From: Plantago ovata
Lineage: Eukaryota; Streptophyta; Magnoliopsida; Lamiales; Plantaginaceae
NCBI GenBank assembly: GCA_028274465.1
Contig: CM051456.1
Coordinates: forward strand, 123,768,880 to 123,832,879
Direction: 5' to 3'
DNA length: 64,000 nt
The position numbers were made by a program, and so were the translations under genes. Under the pieces are notes generated by a model. It did not search any database. It had not been told where the DNA came from and saw nothing but the letters and a program-made list of their open reading frames with translations. How positions within the stretch are numbered: position 1 is the first letter of the stretch; each line of letters begins with the position of its first letter. Positions 22,105 through 34,170 of the stretch are shown one piece after another.

Positions 22105-24278
22105 TTACATGTACACATGAACACTTGCATTCTTCATTACCTGACATATCGGGCAAATGTCGATGAAACCTTCGCAATCTGTACAAAGACACAAGTGCCT
22201 GCAGGGCAACAACAAAACAGAAGCTTGTTTAACCTTGCAGCCTCTGCATTTCTGCTGTTGATTGCCCGAACCACCAATAAGCCCGTGATTATTTGTGCCA
22301 GACACTGCATCATCTACCTCGCTGGTATCCCCAGAGCCTTCACGAGCTTGACCTGCGCCTTGAGCCATGAGCTGCTGAATATTACTTTTTAGAGTGTTTA
22401 CTACTGATTCATTGTACTTCGCTCTGTAGTGCCACGACTGAGCTTCTGCAGCGACCTGATTTATTTTATCTCCCAACTCCTTGTTCTTGCGGTTCATGTT
22501 AAAAATTTCAAGCTCTTTGTCTTGCAATTTCTTGTTGACTTCTTTTTCTAGGCTGTTTATTAAAGAAACCGTATGTCTTTGACTTAGTTCCCGAACACCC
22601 TTCAGCATACTCTCTTCCTGTTCATGTCGAAATGGATTCTCAGGACATGTATGAAAAGAAACAAAAAACAATGCAATATGCCCAGCATGAATTAAAGGAT
22701 AGACCTCAATAGAGAATTTGAACTAAAGAAGTTTGGTTCTCATGGTATATCAGATGTGATGCATCAAATTTCACAGTATGAAAGAAAATTACACATATAT
22801 TTTACCATCGTATTCATTGTGAGAGTAAAATGCAATAACTTACAATTAAGTAATGTTATACCGATTAGCCTCATCAAAAGAAACTTCTGTAAGATGAGTA
22901 TCATAACAAAATGAAGTAGAAATGTTCATCAGTTAAGTTTTCTTATGTTTCCATTAGTAACCTCAAAATATCTCCGTTTTTTGTCCATATTTAAGGTAAC
23001 CGGAAACAAGAAAAAGAGGATTTGTTACGTTTACCAAAACCATGTCTCTCAATTCAAATTTTTACCTAGTGTGAAGATTTCAAAATGTTGATCAATGAAT
23101 GTATTACTTCACAGTCGTACCTGAAGTTTGATATAACGGCCAAATTCTTCATTTTGACGATCCATCTCCATTTTCACAGTGTTACTGAGTGACAGAGCAC
23201 AAGGGAGGACTTTCCTCATATTCTCACTCGCAGAAGAAATAGAAGAACCAGGCTCATCTTCATCACAAGAAAGTCTGAGCCCAGTTGATACAGGATTTGG
23301 ATTTAAAAGTGTTCTATTACCAGCTTCGCCCAACCAACCATTGTTGTTGTTCAACGACATGTGAAGCTTTTGCTGTGTTACAGTAGCTTCACCTTCTCTA
23401 GCTCTTTTCATAGGGCGGTTAACAGGCCCTGCCTGCTCGTGTTCCAAATAGTTGGTGGTGCCGATGCCAGCATTACACTGATTCAAATCTGCAAGTGTTT
23501 TTAACCAAAAGTAGGATTATATAGAGTAATAGAGGGAACTACTCCTTAGAAGGAATATATCTCTGAAGATTCAACCAATGTATTATCTTATGATCTTTTA
23601 AAATTCAAATGTCCATCTCTATTAGGCCCGTCATCATTATTGCCATAAACGTTTGAAAAGGTAATAAATGATCCAAAGGAAATAATAGAGTTAACGCGGC
23701 AAAAAAATTCAAAAACAGAAGGTCATTTTCAAAATGCCAACGTAAATTTTCAGTTCACTCTTTTCCACTACATTTGCTAATGCAAACCTTTTGCCTTCCG
23801 GTGTGCAAAGTGCCAGGCATTTGTAAAACTGTGTACGCATCGGTGCCTATTTACCCAAAAAATGATCGATGTTCCCCTTATAGCATAGTCATGAGTATCA
23901 TTAGAAGCCAATGAAGTTAGAGGAATGTCTGGTAAGTGTTCCTAGTGCATACAAACTACCAAGAAACAAACAAAGGAACCAGAGAACACCGCAATAACTC
24001 ACATAGGGTATACGCTACATAAACATAACGTCGCTAATTACACCAATACATCATTGTTCGATTTACATGTAAACATTGGCATCCACTTAACAGCTCAAAT
24101 GAAAGAATCAAGCCCAAAATAAACAAAATGATCACCAGGTAAAGAAAAAATACTCACCATGCCCAAATAATTGTAGCTGAGGCAAGGTATTGATATCGTA
24201 GTGTACACGATTTTCCTCAACAAAACCAGGAAATATTGTGTTGCCATTAGCTCCTCCTCCTCCTCCTCCTCCCAGCAT
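22105..24278 (-). CDS. BOI-type RING E3 ubiquitin ligase
   Basis: Three coding exons are inferred: 24278-24158, 23488-23121 and 22617-22105. They sum to 1002 nt (333 residues plus stop). The start MLGGGGGGG was chosen because a good acceptor (ttttcag) lies 4 bp upstream, which implies a 5' UTR intron at 24283-24681. The order is a Gly-rich start, LPQLQLFGH, a basic RPMKRARE, MDRQNEEFGRYIKLQ, then a long coiled coil, and a C-terminal RING from about residue 285 with CRGCK, LLLPCRHLCLC, TDCEG and CPIC. This layout is that of BOI and BOI-related ligases, which in Arabidopsis act in the nucleus in stress, cell-death and gibberellin signalling. The Gly run is encoded by an imperfect GGA repeat that may vary in length. 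Confidence 0.92.
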
Positions 24279-24282
24279 CTTC

Positions 24283-24681
24283 CTGAAAATCATATTAGAT
24301 TCAGACCGATTCACAAAAGTTAGATACAGATCAATCTTGATGATTGATAACGAATTGACTCAATCTAGCAGTTACACATCGATCATACAAATCAAATTGA
24401 CAGAAAAGTAGACCATAAAAATGATCAAGATTCCAATCAAACGAGACAAAATCAAACCTACTGGTGTGGGACTAATGGATTGCATCCGATCAACAGATGA
24501 TCAAGAAATAGTAGCCCATAAAAACAAGAAAGTAGAGTAGACCATAAAATAAAATAAAAAAAGCAAATCAATATAACATCATGCCTTGTACCATTAAAAT
24601 AGACAGCAAGATTCACAGCATAATTAACACAATAATCAATCAACAGGAACCCAGAAATTTAAACAGAAATCAGAAACTCAC
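24283..24681 (-). other. 5' UTR intron of the BOI-type gene
   Basis: The donor tctag|gtgagt (24681-24680) and acceptor ttttcag (24284-24283) bracket this stretch just upstream of the ATG. The leader exon upstream carries an (ATT)n microsatellite (24787-24810 as aat on plus) and purine/pyrimidine-rich repeats to about 25080. Confidence 0.65.
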
Positions 24682-24786
24682 CTAGAATCAAATGAATCAA
24701 CCAGCTCAGCTAGAGATCACCAAAACTGAAAATAAGAGAGGAAACCGAGAAAGAACGTTCCAATATGTTTTTATATACTATATGTA

Positions 24787-24810
24787 AAATAATAATAATA
24801 ATAATAATAA
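24787..24810. repeat. (AAT)n microsatellite
   Basis: About eight uninterrupted aat units lie in the likely 5' leader or promoter of the BOI-type gene. Confidence 0.9.
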
Positions 24811-25079
24811 CTTGGGTTTGAAGGGAAACAATAAGATGGGCAAAAATAAACAATAAAAGAAGAGAGAGAGAAAGAAAGTAAGTAGAGATAAGAATAAGGA
24901 GGAATAAGGAGGAATAATGGCAATAATAATGAAAGTGGGTGGTGGTGTAAGGTGATGGTGGTGGTGGTGGAATGAAGGAGAAGAGTTGTTGTTTGTTGGT
25001 TGTGTCTGTTATGGAGAAAATGATTCCATTCGTCAATTAGGCCTCTCCTCGTTGCTGTTGAAGAAATCTTCTCCATTTT

Positions 25080-25696
25080 TTGTTTTCTTTTTCTTTTTTG
25101 CCTTGTTGTTTGGTTCTGTCAGCTTTCTTTTCGTTTTTTCCAACCGGTAATTTTTTTTGCCTGCTTTGTCAGCTGTCCTTTTACCATTTCTTTCCTTCTC
25201 TTCTTCATCATGTTGCTTCGGTTACTGGTTTTCCATCTTGTACTTTTTACCTTCAATCTTCACCTTTATTTTAGTTCCATATTAATTATTAATGATTTAT
25301 AATTTCTTGTTTATTTAATTGGTTAATGGAGTAATAATGTCATAATGAAACCCAGAAAAGTTCAAATTAAACTTTCAACTATTGGAAGAAGTTTATTTTG
25401 AGGCTTTTAAATTTAAAATCACATTAGTTCCCATACCGGTAGGAGTGATCTTAAAACTTAAAAAGAGTCTTTAGGAAAGATTTAATTGGGAACCGATGCA
25501 AATGAAATGAAAGTGAAAATCTATGGTATAGTATTTACTTTGGTTTGGTTTAGATAAAGGTAAATAGATTATATATATTGTAGGAGTCTTTTTCATCAGT
25601 TGTCATAGATTTAAATATTTTCTTAGATTATGTCCGAACTCCATATAAAGGTTTATTAGTTTATTTTGTAATACCAAGATTTAATAAATTAAGTAC
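25080..25696. other. Intergenic, upstream of the BOI-type gene
   Basis: A pyrimidine-rich strand at about 25078-25260 is followed by AT-rich DNA. No gene was recognised. Confidence 0.4.
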
Positions 25697-25886
25697 GTGT
25701 TTGTCATCACCTTATAATGTGAAAAGATTACCTTATGTGACCATTTGATTAAATAAGTTTGTTTGGTAAATGTTAATAAGGTGACTGCTTTGAGAACTGA
25801 TCCATATGTAGCTTATAAAAAATAAGGTGACCGATTAGTTACTGGTTACTTTATCAGCTATTAGTTCGTTTTGATGAACAAACACC
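25697..25886. mobile_element. hAT-like MITE
   Basis: The 190-bp AT-rich segment is bounded by imperfect inverted ends, gtgtttgtcatcacc on the left and ttgatgaacaaacacc on the right. A clean 8-bp target duplication was not found, so the class is tentative. Confidence 0.5.
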
Positions 25887-26044
25887 AAGTTGATATTCGT
25901 TAGATGATGACACAAATCCTAATATGTGTAGATACCGCCTAAGTTGCTTTATTTTTTTATTTTAGTCGAGTTTGTTTCTTCTCCTTGCCGACCTAACCAT
26001 TATCTCTACTCACGGATTAGTGTTTCACTGATTCGTGAATTCCA

Positions 26045-26194
26045 ATTTTTTTTAATAGTCAAACTATTACAATGTCACAAGTAGCATTACAAATGACAGT
26101 AATAAACTATAAATAATCCCGCACTTGGCGAGAATTGAACCCTATGACCTCTAGTGTCATGACACCTCAGTCTAACCAATTGAGCTAGACCTCA
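26045..26194 (-). mobile_element. tRNA-derived SINE
   Basis: On the minus strand a tRNA-like head starts GAGGTC, with an A box TAGCTCAATTGG (plus 26176-26187) and a B box GGTTCAATTC (plus 26132-26141). A tail follows and ends in an A-rich run (ttaaaaaaaatt). The order and size (about 150 bp) fit a plant SINE. A closed cloverleaf with an acceptor stem was not seen, so it is not a tRNA gene. Confidence 0.75.
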
Positions 26195-27334
26195 TTGGAA
26201 ATGAGATCTTCAAAGATTTATTTACAAATTTACATTTGAGTAGCGGATTTGATACACTATCCGATTCGTTTTTTAACAATTCGGTCTGCGTGTGTGGATA
26301 AGTTCGAATTGCAGTCACCGAAAACTAACTGAATTGCACATTTGGTACGTAGCTTGCTATTTTGTTGTTGATTCAAAGAATCTCGTCACACCGCACAACA
26401 GCTGCCAAATGAAATGAAATGACGACGACTACTAATAATAATGTACATACACACATACACGCATAGCTCTGGTGGTGGATCGTGATCTACGTGACTGACT
26501 ATTATTATTAATTTATTATTATTATATTAAAAAATATTAGCAAACAACGTTGATGGACTGGAACTGGACTGGATTGGATTGGATCAGTTCCTCGTGTTCT
26601 CTGTGCGTGGTGATGGCCCGCCTCAGGCCGTTTGAATGTGAGTCTGGCCGCTGGCCCTAATGAATTGATTTCGATCCAAATCATCAAAGCAACCAATTAA
26701 GAAACACAACCAAGAAATTTAATGGAAACATGGAATGATCACGAGACACATGCTAATAGTCATACAACCTAGCACAAGTCATTACATTTCCAATAACAAA
26801 TGTCTATTGTAGTTACCACTCTCTGGTGGGGATGAATGCATAAATCCCTAACTCGTGTAATACGCGCCAAATATAAGTTTCAAAAATTCGAATCGAGTGT
26901 GTAATAATATCTAGGGTCCACTTTTTTTTAAGTACCATATTAACGTTTCTAATAACAAAAAGGACCAATTTAGTTTTGCAATTAGATTTTAGTCCAAAAT
27001 GTAGACCAACCTATTTTTCCAATATTGAATTTCTTAGCGTCCAAACATTCTTTAGGATTTAAAATAAAAATAAATTTTAAAACTTTTAAAAAAAAACTAA
27101 ATAAAATGATACAATAAAAATAAAATACATATTATAACAAAACATTATCTTCTTCTTCTCTAAAGCTCAGGTACCGGAAACAATCCGGTACCAAAGCTCC
27201 GATCGGAGCTCAGCCAGCTCCGATCTAAATTCTTTTTCAACTGACATAATATAAAAAATAACTAATAAATATGAATTTAATTGTGCAGAGATGATTAAGT
27301 TTCGATCATTTCAATTAGAAACAAGGGAAAGTAA
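26195..27334. other. Intergenic with palindromic motifs
   Basis: No genes were seen. It includes a TTATTA-rich run near 26500-26526 and a cluster of perfect palindromes at 27170-27210 (GGTACCGG with a 7-nt loop, then AGCTCCGATCGGAGCT). Confidence 0.45.
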
Positions 27335-27626
27335 TAATTTTATCCCCTGAAATTTGCAGCAGTTTGCCCTTTAAACTTTATTCGGTTGCAAGTCTTCCGA
27401 CTTGCCCCCTGAACTTTTATAGGGGAAGCGATGTGCTCCACTTAAGTGCGTTCCATTCGCATTTGTAACACAAGCTCTGTTCAACTTCAAAGAGGTGTGA
27501 TACATAAAACATTTAAAATGGGAAAGTCGTACTCCATGTAAAGATTCAGGGGCAAGTCTCAAATGGAAAAAGTTTAGGGGAAATTACACGAACATGCAAA
27601 CTTAGGGGAGGAAACGATATTTTGCC
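27335..27626. mobile_element. Non-autonomous DNA transposon (MITE) with about 85-bp inverted repeats
   Basis: The left arm contains tatcccctgaaatttgcag, tttgccctttaaactt and gacttgccccctgaac. The right arm holds the inverse, with caggggcaagtc, aaagtttaggggaaatt and gcaaacttaggggagg. It is about 290 bp in all, with no ORF. The target duplication was not resolved. Confidence 0.6.
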
Positions 27627-27931
27627 TAGAAAGAAATCAACGATTTACTCAATTTTCAAGTTCTGCCCTAACCACCACCTTCCTTGCCCTGAGAAAACTT
27701 ATTCTTGGTTACCTTAACATCACCCTTAGGTACAGGACAAGATCTATGAAGAATTGCTGCGTACGGCAAGCTCTGTAGCACTCATTGTTCTTTTGATGTT
27801 CTGGCTGTAGCTTTTCTTTCTGAGGATGGGAATGTTGCCGCTGGGAATTTCACTTGCACACCAGCTGTTCGACATAATGCCCCACTGAAAAAACGAACAA
27901 CCATTCAAGACTGCAAGTTTTGACCATCGAA
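27627..27931. other. Leader/promoter region of the uL18-like gene
   Basis: No separate gene was recognised. It is probably the promoter and 5' UTR of the plus-strand gene starting at 27932. Confidence 0.35.
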
Positions 27932-29011
27932 ATGTCACGTGCAATACTTAATAGAGTTACCGTCTTAACATCAACTGTGATTTTGAATTCTTGGTTGAAA
28001 TGTAGTGGAGTTTCTTTATCAAAAGCTTGTCTGTTTCATGGCCGAGATAAGGCTTACTCAGTTGCTAACAGGTTGCACCTATCGCCCTTATTTCCGGAAA
28101 ATAAAGGAAATGCAGACTGGTTAAAAGATTGCAAAGTTCAAGTGATGGATGATGAAGCTTGGCGTGTGTCGTCGGGTTTATTAGATGTTTGTAGAGGCAA
28201 TGGTTCTAGTATAAATCCGAATTCGAAGGAACAAGTAGATTTTGATGATGACTTTAAGTCAGAGGCCGGTCCTATTATTAGAAATGAAGTGAACCCTGAT
28301 TTTGATGAGATTGAGGATATGAGAATTCGCAGGAACTTGTTTTATAAGATTGATAAGGACTCAAAGGAGTATGAAGAGTATACGTTTGATTTTCGCAGGA
28401 GGAGAAATGGCAAGAATGAGAAAACTGGGAAACAGAGCAAGGATAAGAAAAAGGAAAATCCAACTTGTAAATCGGTTTCTCAGGTGGAGAAAGTTTCGGA
28501 TGACCAGAGAGAAACAAAGAAGGTTAAAGATTGTAAAGTGGCTGCGCCGCTGGGACGTGCAAAGCATGTGAACTCAATGTTGGGGCTTCATACAGTAGGA
28601 GATTTGTGTATTGAAAAGAAGCAGAGGACTCTCACCTTCAATCAGCAAACAGCTGCGTATCATGAACCATTTTGCTTGGATATTTATATATCAAAGGGTT
28701 CTGTACGTGCAAGCATCATTCACCGTGCCACTAGCAATGTTGTTGCGGTGTCCCATTCTATTTCGAAAGACATGAAATTCGATTTGAGTTCGACTAAGAA
28801 TAGAAATGCTTGTGCTGCTGTTGGAGAAGTGTTGGCTCAGAAGGCGTTGGCTGATGATATTCATAATGTGGTATACTCCAAGAAAAGGGGAGAAATTAGA
28901 GGGGAAGCTTCAAATTGTGCTCAACTCCGTTATAAAAGGAGGCATTAACGTGAAGGTTAAACTGAAGCAGAAGACTGTGAGAAAAGCTAGACAGCATCTT
29001 ATGGGAACTTA
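27932..29011 (+). CDS. Organelle-type ribosomal protein uL18-like, with a C-terminal frameshift
   Basis: The first ATG in frame is at 27932 (MSRAILNRVTVLTS). The N-terminus is basic and hydroxylated, like a mitochondrial or plastid targeting signal. A long charged linker follows, with RRRRNGKNEKTGK. The C-terminal third carries the uL18 fold: FCLDIYISKGSVRASIIH, then VVAVSHSISKDMKFDL and NACAAVGEVLAQKA. This frame runs to a stop at 28948, but after about 28870 the family-like ending is in another frame: YTPRKGEKLEGKLQIVLNS, then NVKVKLKQ, ending at 29011. The shift sits at gtggtatactcc. It is compatible with loss of a TA unit from a longer TATA run, with a one-base gain, or with a sequencing error. 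If real, the protein ends in an aberrant tail of about 25 residues. Confidence 0.75.
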
Positions 29012-30022
29012 ACACTGACATTGGATGCTAATGCTTCTGGTACCATAATCAGTTATTTTCCATTGTTCCAATGCGGGAGGAAGCCATTGGGTACTTATAG
29101 ACAAATGAAAAAGAAGACTGTTCAGTCAGATCCCCACTGTAAGAGGAGTACAAAGTAGTATCCAATTGCCCATGTAGATTTATGCTGCAAGAGAGACTTC
29201 ACTTCTTGTCTGATTGTCTCTCTGTCTTCTCGAAGGAAGCAAGGTTAAGAATGCTTCAAGAGGTTCAAAATTTCAATTAATCAATTTGTTTTCCTGTAAG
29301 AACATAGTTAAATTATCTCTATGATATGGATTTTGTGGTGTTTAAACATCATATTGCATTGAATGTTTAATGCTGTGGTGTAACTTCATCAAGACTTTGG
29401 GTTCTTTACGTTATTGTTTACAATGCTCATCTTAATGTTCGGAATGAGAAAATTTGACTGGTGTACATCTTATATGGGGTGGGGGGAGAACATTCTTTTA
29501 GGTAATGATTGATTTGATGCTGAGTTTGGTTCTTCCTTTTTTTCACACAGAGCTTTCATTTAGGGTTGCATTTTCGCTTCACTGGACTTCCCAGTCATCC
29601 TGTTGATTCCCCATTGCAGCTAAGGTAGTATAAACAAGTACCGTGCATTGTCAAAGGTGGGGAGCATTAACTTTCAAAGTAGGAGTCAGAACTTCAAAGT
29701 TCTTCTTGTCAATTTTGATCGTATAGTATGCCTTGCTTAAGCAAAGCTTAGGTTCTTGAACTCAGAAATAACATTACTGACAAAAGCTGGAACAACAAAT
29801 CAATTTGATATATACTTTGCCACTGTTTATAAGAAATCCCATAATATTACTTGTCGATTCTTCTGTTTTGTGGTATATGTCTTCCATGCATCACTAATAT
29901 TACTAGTATATTTGTGTAATCAACTATGTATTCCTAAGAATTAATTTTTTTAAATAGTTGCTGCTTGTGGCTTGTTTCTAAAATGTTTCCGTTCATGCTT
30001 TATGTTCCAGTTTCGTGGGCTA
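29012..30022. other. Intergenic / 3' flank of the uL18-like gene
   Basis: No coding signal was found. The first few hundred bases are probably 3' UTR. Confidence 0.4.
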
Positions 30023-30067
30023 CCCCCCCCCCCCCCCCCCAACACACACCACACACACACACACACA
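30023..30067. repeat. Poly-C run (18 C) followed by a (CA)n tract
   Basis: An uninterrupted run of 18 C (30023-30040) is followed at once by about 26 bp of imperfect CA repeat. Such runs are prone to length errors in sequencing. Confidence 0.95.
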
Positions 30068-33000
30068 GACCATCTGAACATTGTACTTTGGCTATTGTAA
30101 GAACTACTATACGACACAATATGTACCTGTGCTATTTTACAGAATAGTTTATGACACAGGATATGATGTATATTACATCTAAGTTTGCTGTATATTTTCA
30201 TATTCCCGTGCTGGTTCAAGGTTTTTATATGTTCTCATATTTCCTCTATGAAGAATTCAGTTCAGATAGAATACAATGAGAACATGTGTAGGTAAAGAAC
30301 TGGTTGATTTTGGTGCCATACCCCAGAAATTTAGTAAAGTAGAAATGTGTAGGTGGCAGCAATAACCTCTTTATAGTGTGACTATAAGCCATTCATAGAT
30401 GTAAATGCTTTTTGTTTGGCATGAACTGATGAAACAGGTGACCTTCTAATTCTAAACTTCTCATGAGAGATGGCTTGCACAGTTCAGAAAAACAAAAAGA
30501 GCTGAGATCAGGCTGAAGAGAAGGGCATTGTAGGGAACATGTGAAAGGTGTCATTTCTCATTTGTTGCGAAGTTTGTTTTGGTAACAAGACGTCTACGGA
30601 TTCTCCAAATATAGTTCAACTATATAAAGCCACGAAGATTAGCTGGACACATATTCCGTATCTAAAGTAACTGAAGAACGTAAGTTGTTTCATCTCACAC
30701 TATTTAGCTTGTGACATACAGGCATACATATTTCACTTATTCTCTTCATTTCTCGAAATTTTCAGGAGCTAAGTCGGTCCTAACTATGTGGCAGAAATTT
30801 CTCAAGGCATTAGGTGTGCTCTATCACTTTTCTTGACTTGTTCCATTATACTATATTTCTTGTGCCTGTTCGTGTATTACCTTTGTCTGCGGAGTATGTT
30901 TCCCTAAGATTTAGCAGAATACCTGTGATTTCTTTCTTGCATCCCGGCCATTAGGTTCTTGTTTGTGACTCGTTGGTTTCTATATGTTGTAGTGATATTT
31001 TAGGCACATGAACTAAATCCTCCTGTAAGTGACTTGTTTTACCTCAAACAAGGTGACTCTCCAGTCGACATTTTTGTGTTCTTATTGTTTCACCTGGAAT
31101 GCGTAACAGAAACACTCATGGAATAAATAAGTTCCTTAATTTGCAGTGGCATTGAGTTGGGAGTTGAGTGTTAGTGACATAGTTGTGGTTTCTATCTTTC
31201 TGGCATCTCCTTTGGTTCATGCCTTTCTTACCTGGTCTACTCCATGTTTCTCATGCATGTAGATAGCGTGAGTAAGACTTGAGATGCTGCTACATGCTAT
31301 TCATGCTTTTTAACCCAAAACTTGATCTTTCTTTTTATCAAACAAAACCAGCAATCAACTTAACAAAAAACAGCTAATGATATGTCCTGCCAATGTAAGT
31401 TTTATGAACCGTATAAATCTGACAGCACTGTGATTGGGTTATGATTGGAAAGGGCTAAAACCCAGAAAGCCCACGATTGAGCAACCAAGAACAGTTTTTG
31501 AACTAGATCTAGGCCCAATCATTACTAACTTTTATACTCTCATTTTGCGGAAGCAAAGCTGATTAAGGCATTATTATTCTGCTTTTTCATTTTTTTCCCC
31601 ATATGATCTATCATCTATGTTTGTCTTGCACAAGATCACATTAAATCTTCCCTATCCGAGCCCCTTCTCACGCTTTTAGACACCTGAGACGATCCGCCAT
31701 TGTGCTTTAAATTTAACTAAAACTTGCACTATTGGATCGATGACTTAATTTGTTATATATATATTTGATAATATATTTCAAAATCAATACATATCCTTGA
31801 GTGTTTTATATTATGCTAAATTATGTGTTAAATTAGACTTATAATACAGTATTGATTCCAACGTTACCTTATAATAAAATTATATTTTGTGAAATTTACT
31901 TAAAAAATTATATTTTAATATCTCACGATTAGTCCACTTTCTGACAATTACATATAAGAGCTGCTCCATGACATGCTAAATCATTGAACAAACAATTAAT
32001 TAATTAATTATTACAATACAATTTTTCCCTAAATTTCTTCTCATGCTGTACGACGTGAGTTGTTGCATGTTTGTGGATCAGGCATCCACATTCCATAGTC
32101 ACGTCACATGGCCAATTTAATGAGAGTCAATGTGAATTTTGTTCAAGACTTTTTTGTTCATTTTAATCAATAAAATAATTTTCATCAATTTTTTTTCTGA
32201 GTAATCATTCGTTATTCAATTTTATTCAATTTTGTAATCATTCGTTATGAAAATCCTGCCACATTTCTCATGAAGCACTTTCCAGTAGAACAATTCCATT
32301 TTCTTCAAGTAATTTGCGAATTTCATCCTTTATTTAATGAGTCCGCACCGGATAAATTCTCGAGCTCACTTGATGTGATTAAGTACGAGAACGAAAACTA
32401 GGCAGCCAGTAGGTAATAAATGGAGTGTTTGAGACTTGAGGGAATTAGTGTTGTTGCGTGCGTAGGAGCCTATCGCGTAAGGGCGCTTAACTTAGGGTTC
32501 ACGCGTTGACAATTCATTAAATTGTGAAGAAATTATTGTGCTTCTACGTGTTAAATTACATTTCACATCACATTCGAACCTGTCTAAATATTCCCTACAC
32601 ACCACATTTGCTAGCTGGTGTTCAATAACTGTCATTAACTAATTAATCTGTTAGTAGTATTAATAAAACCATTTCACATTCTTTCCTGACATTTTGCATT
32701 TTGACTGCCATTTTTTATGCTCAGATCCTTAGTTCATTAATTGTCGGTGTTATATTACTCGATTTATACAAATTTATAGTACTAGTAGTAGTAGTATTAT
32801 GTGTCTAAACACGCTTCTTTTACGGCGAGAAGAAAAGTTTTTCAATGGATTGATTACTTTGAAAGAGAACAAAGTTCATATATGCACAAACTCTTACATG
32901 CAAAATTCATTGTTTTTGGCGTGCTTAGAAAGGAAGTGTGACTCATAGTTTTGCCTATGCATATATTTTGTTGTCATTTCGTTCACTAAATACACAATTT

Positions 33001-33972
33001 GGTGAAAAAGTAATCTTTATTTTATTTTTTTATGTTTACTTTTTAATGGTTGGGAATGTAAAATGATTGCTAAATATTAAAGACATGTATATGTATGACT
33101 TGAGAAAAGGAACGGATAAATTGATTCAGTTTGAAAAGTTACATAGAGTAACGTTTAAGACCGGTCTCTTAATCGGCGTTCACCAAACAGATTGATTAAA
33201 GTAAAAAATCATTTTGTTTTTGCCAAATAAATTGGAATCACTTGATAGTAACTAATTAGATCGCGTCAAACACATGTATTGAAAGATTAAATTGACTACT
33301 TTATTTTTCAATTTAACTACTACGAATAGTTTTTACTTTCTAAACGTTTTGGGGAATTACAAGTGTTAGTAGTAGTGTGTTATAGTTTGATAAAAAGTAA
33401 TTGAAGATAGTAAGCGATCTCTTGAATAAAGGGAAAGAACTTGTTAAATGATATGAGATCGAGAGAATAGTGGTTTGTTTTTTGGTCAATACAAGTCAAG
33501 TTGGACCACCTTTCGAAATTGCGTGGCCGATGTGTCGAGAGATGGTAGTAGTATGTTTTGACCAAACATGGCCTTGGATAAAAGCAAAACAGGGTACCCG
33601 AGCAAAACAAAATGATGGGTCCCAACTCCAATATGTTTTTTAACCAACTTACCAGAGTAGTAGTAATAATAGTACATATCTTGGCGCTAATGCTAATAAT
33701 AGTATCTTAGTTCAAAAACTTTCTTGTTTCTTGATAGAAACATTACATGAACATGATTCTATTATTCAAGGTCGACAAGTTTTTTTTATCGATGTTTTAA
33801 CACTTTTTATCTTGCCTTCTGCCCTTCTTTGTTATTCTAAACTGTTTTGTGGCGTTTCAAGGTTTAAACGTGTTTATGAGCCTGTAATGACGTCATGCTA
33901 AATAAAGATATGTTGGTTAATGATTATTAGATTAATTTGCTAGTAAACAATAACGATAGCCAACAACCTACG
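30068..33972. other. Long intergenic region, no gene seen
   Basis: There is no supported ORF in either strand. A TATA-like ctatataaag lies at about 30619. A duplicated gtaatcattcgttat occurs near 32200-32250. An attaattaattaatta run lies near 31996. A transcribed noncoding locus downstream of the uL18-like gene cannot be excluded. Confidence 0.45.
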
Positions 33973-34170
33973 AACTGTTTGGAACTAATTTTAAGAGGCT
34001 GATTCAGGGAGAGAAGGTATACGTGAATAGTGACTAATTTAGAGGAAGGAAAAATGGTTAAAATGATGAGATATGTGATTAAAACGGAGAGGTGAAATAG
34101 TGATTAAGACATAAGAGGGAAAGTACTCTCTAAATTAGTCGTACCATAACAACTAATTTAGCTCCAAACA
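33973..34170. mobile_element. MITE-like element with inverted ends
   Basis: The left end gaactgtttggaactaa and the right end ttagctccaaacatac are imperfect inverted repeats enclosing about 160 bp of AT-rich DNA. A second inner pair (gactaatttagagg and ctctaaattagtc) also matches. The class is uncertain. Confidence 0.45.

Noticed and set aside
24710..25274. ORFs rich in Tyr, Ile, Leu and Ser around the BOI gene leader
   Set aside because: They are translations of simple repeats and pyrimidine-rich leader DNA.
26130..26192. Possible tRNA gene (A and B boxes)
   Set aside because: No closed acceptor stem. The tail and A run show a SINE.
29950..30219. ORFs on both strands with Gly or Pro runs
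   Set aside because: The Gly/Pro runs are the poly-C tract, and there is no domain.
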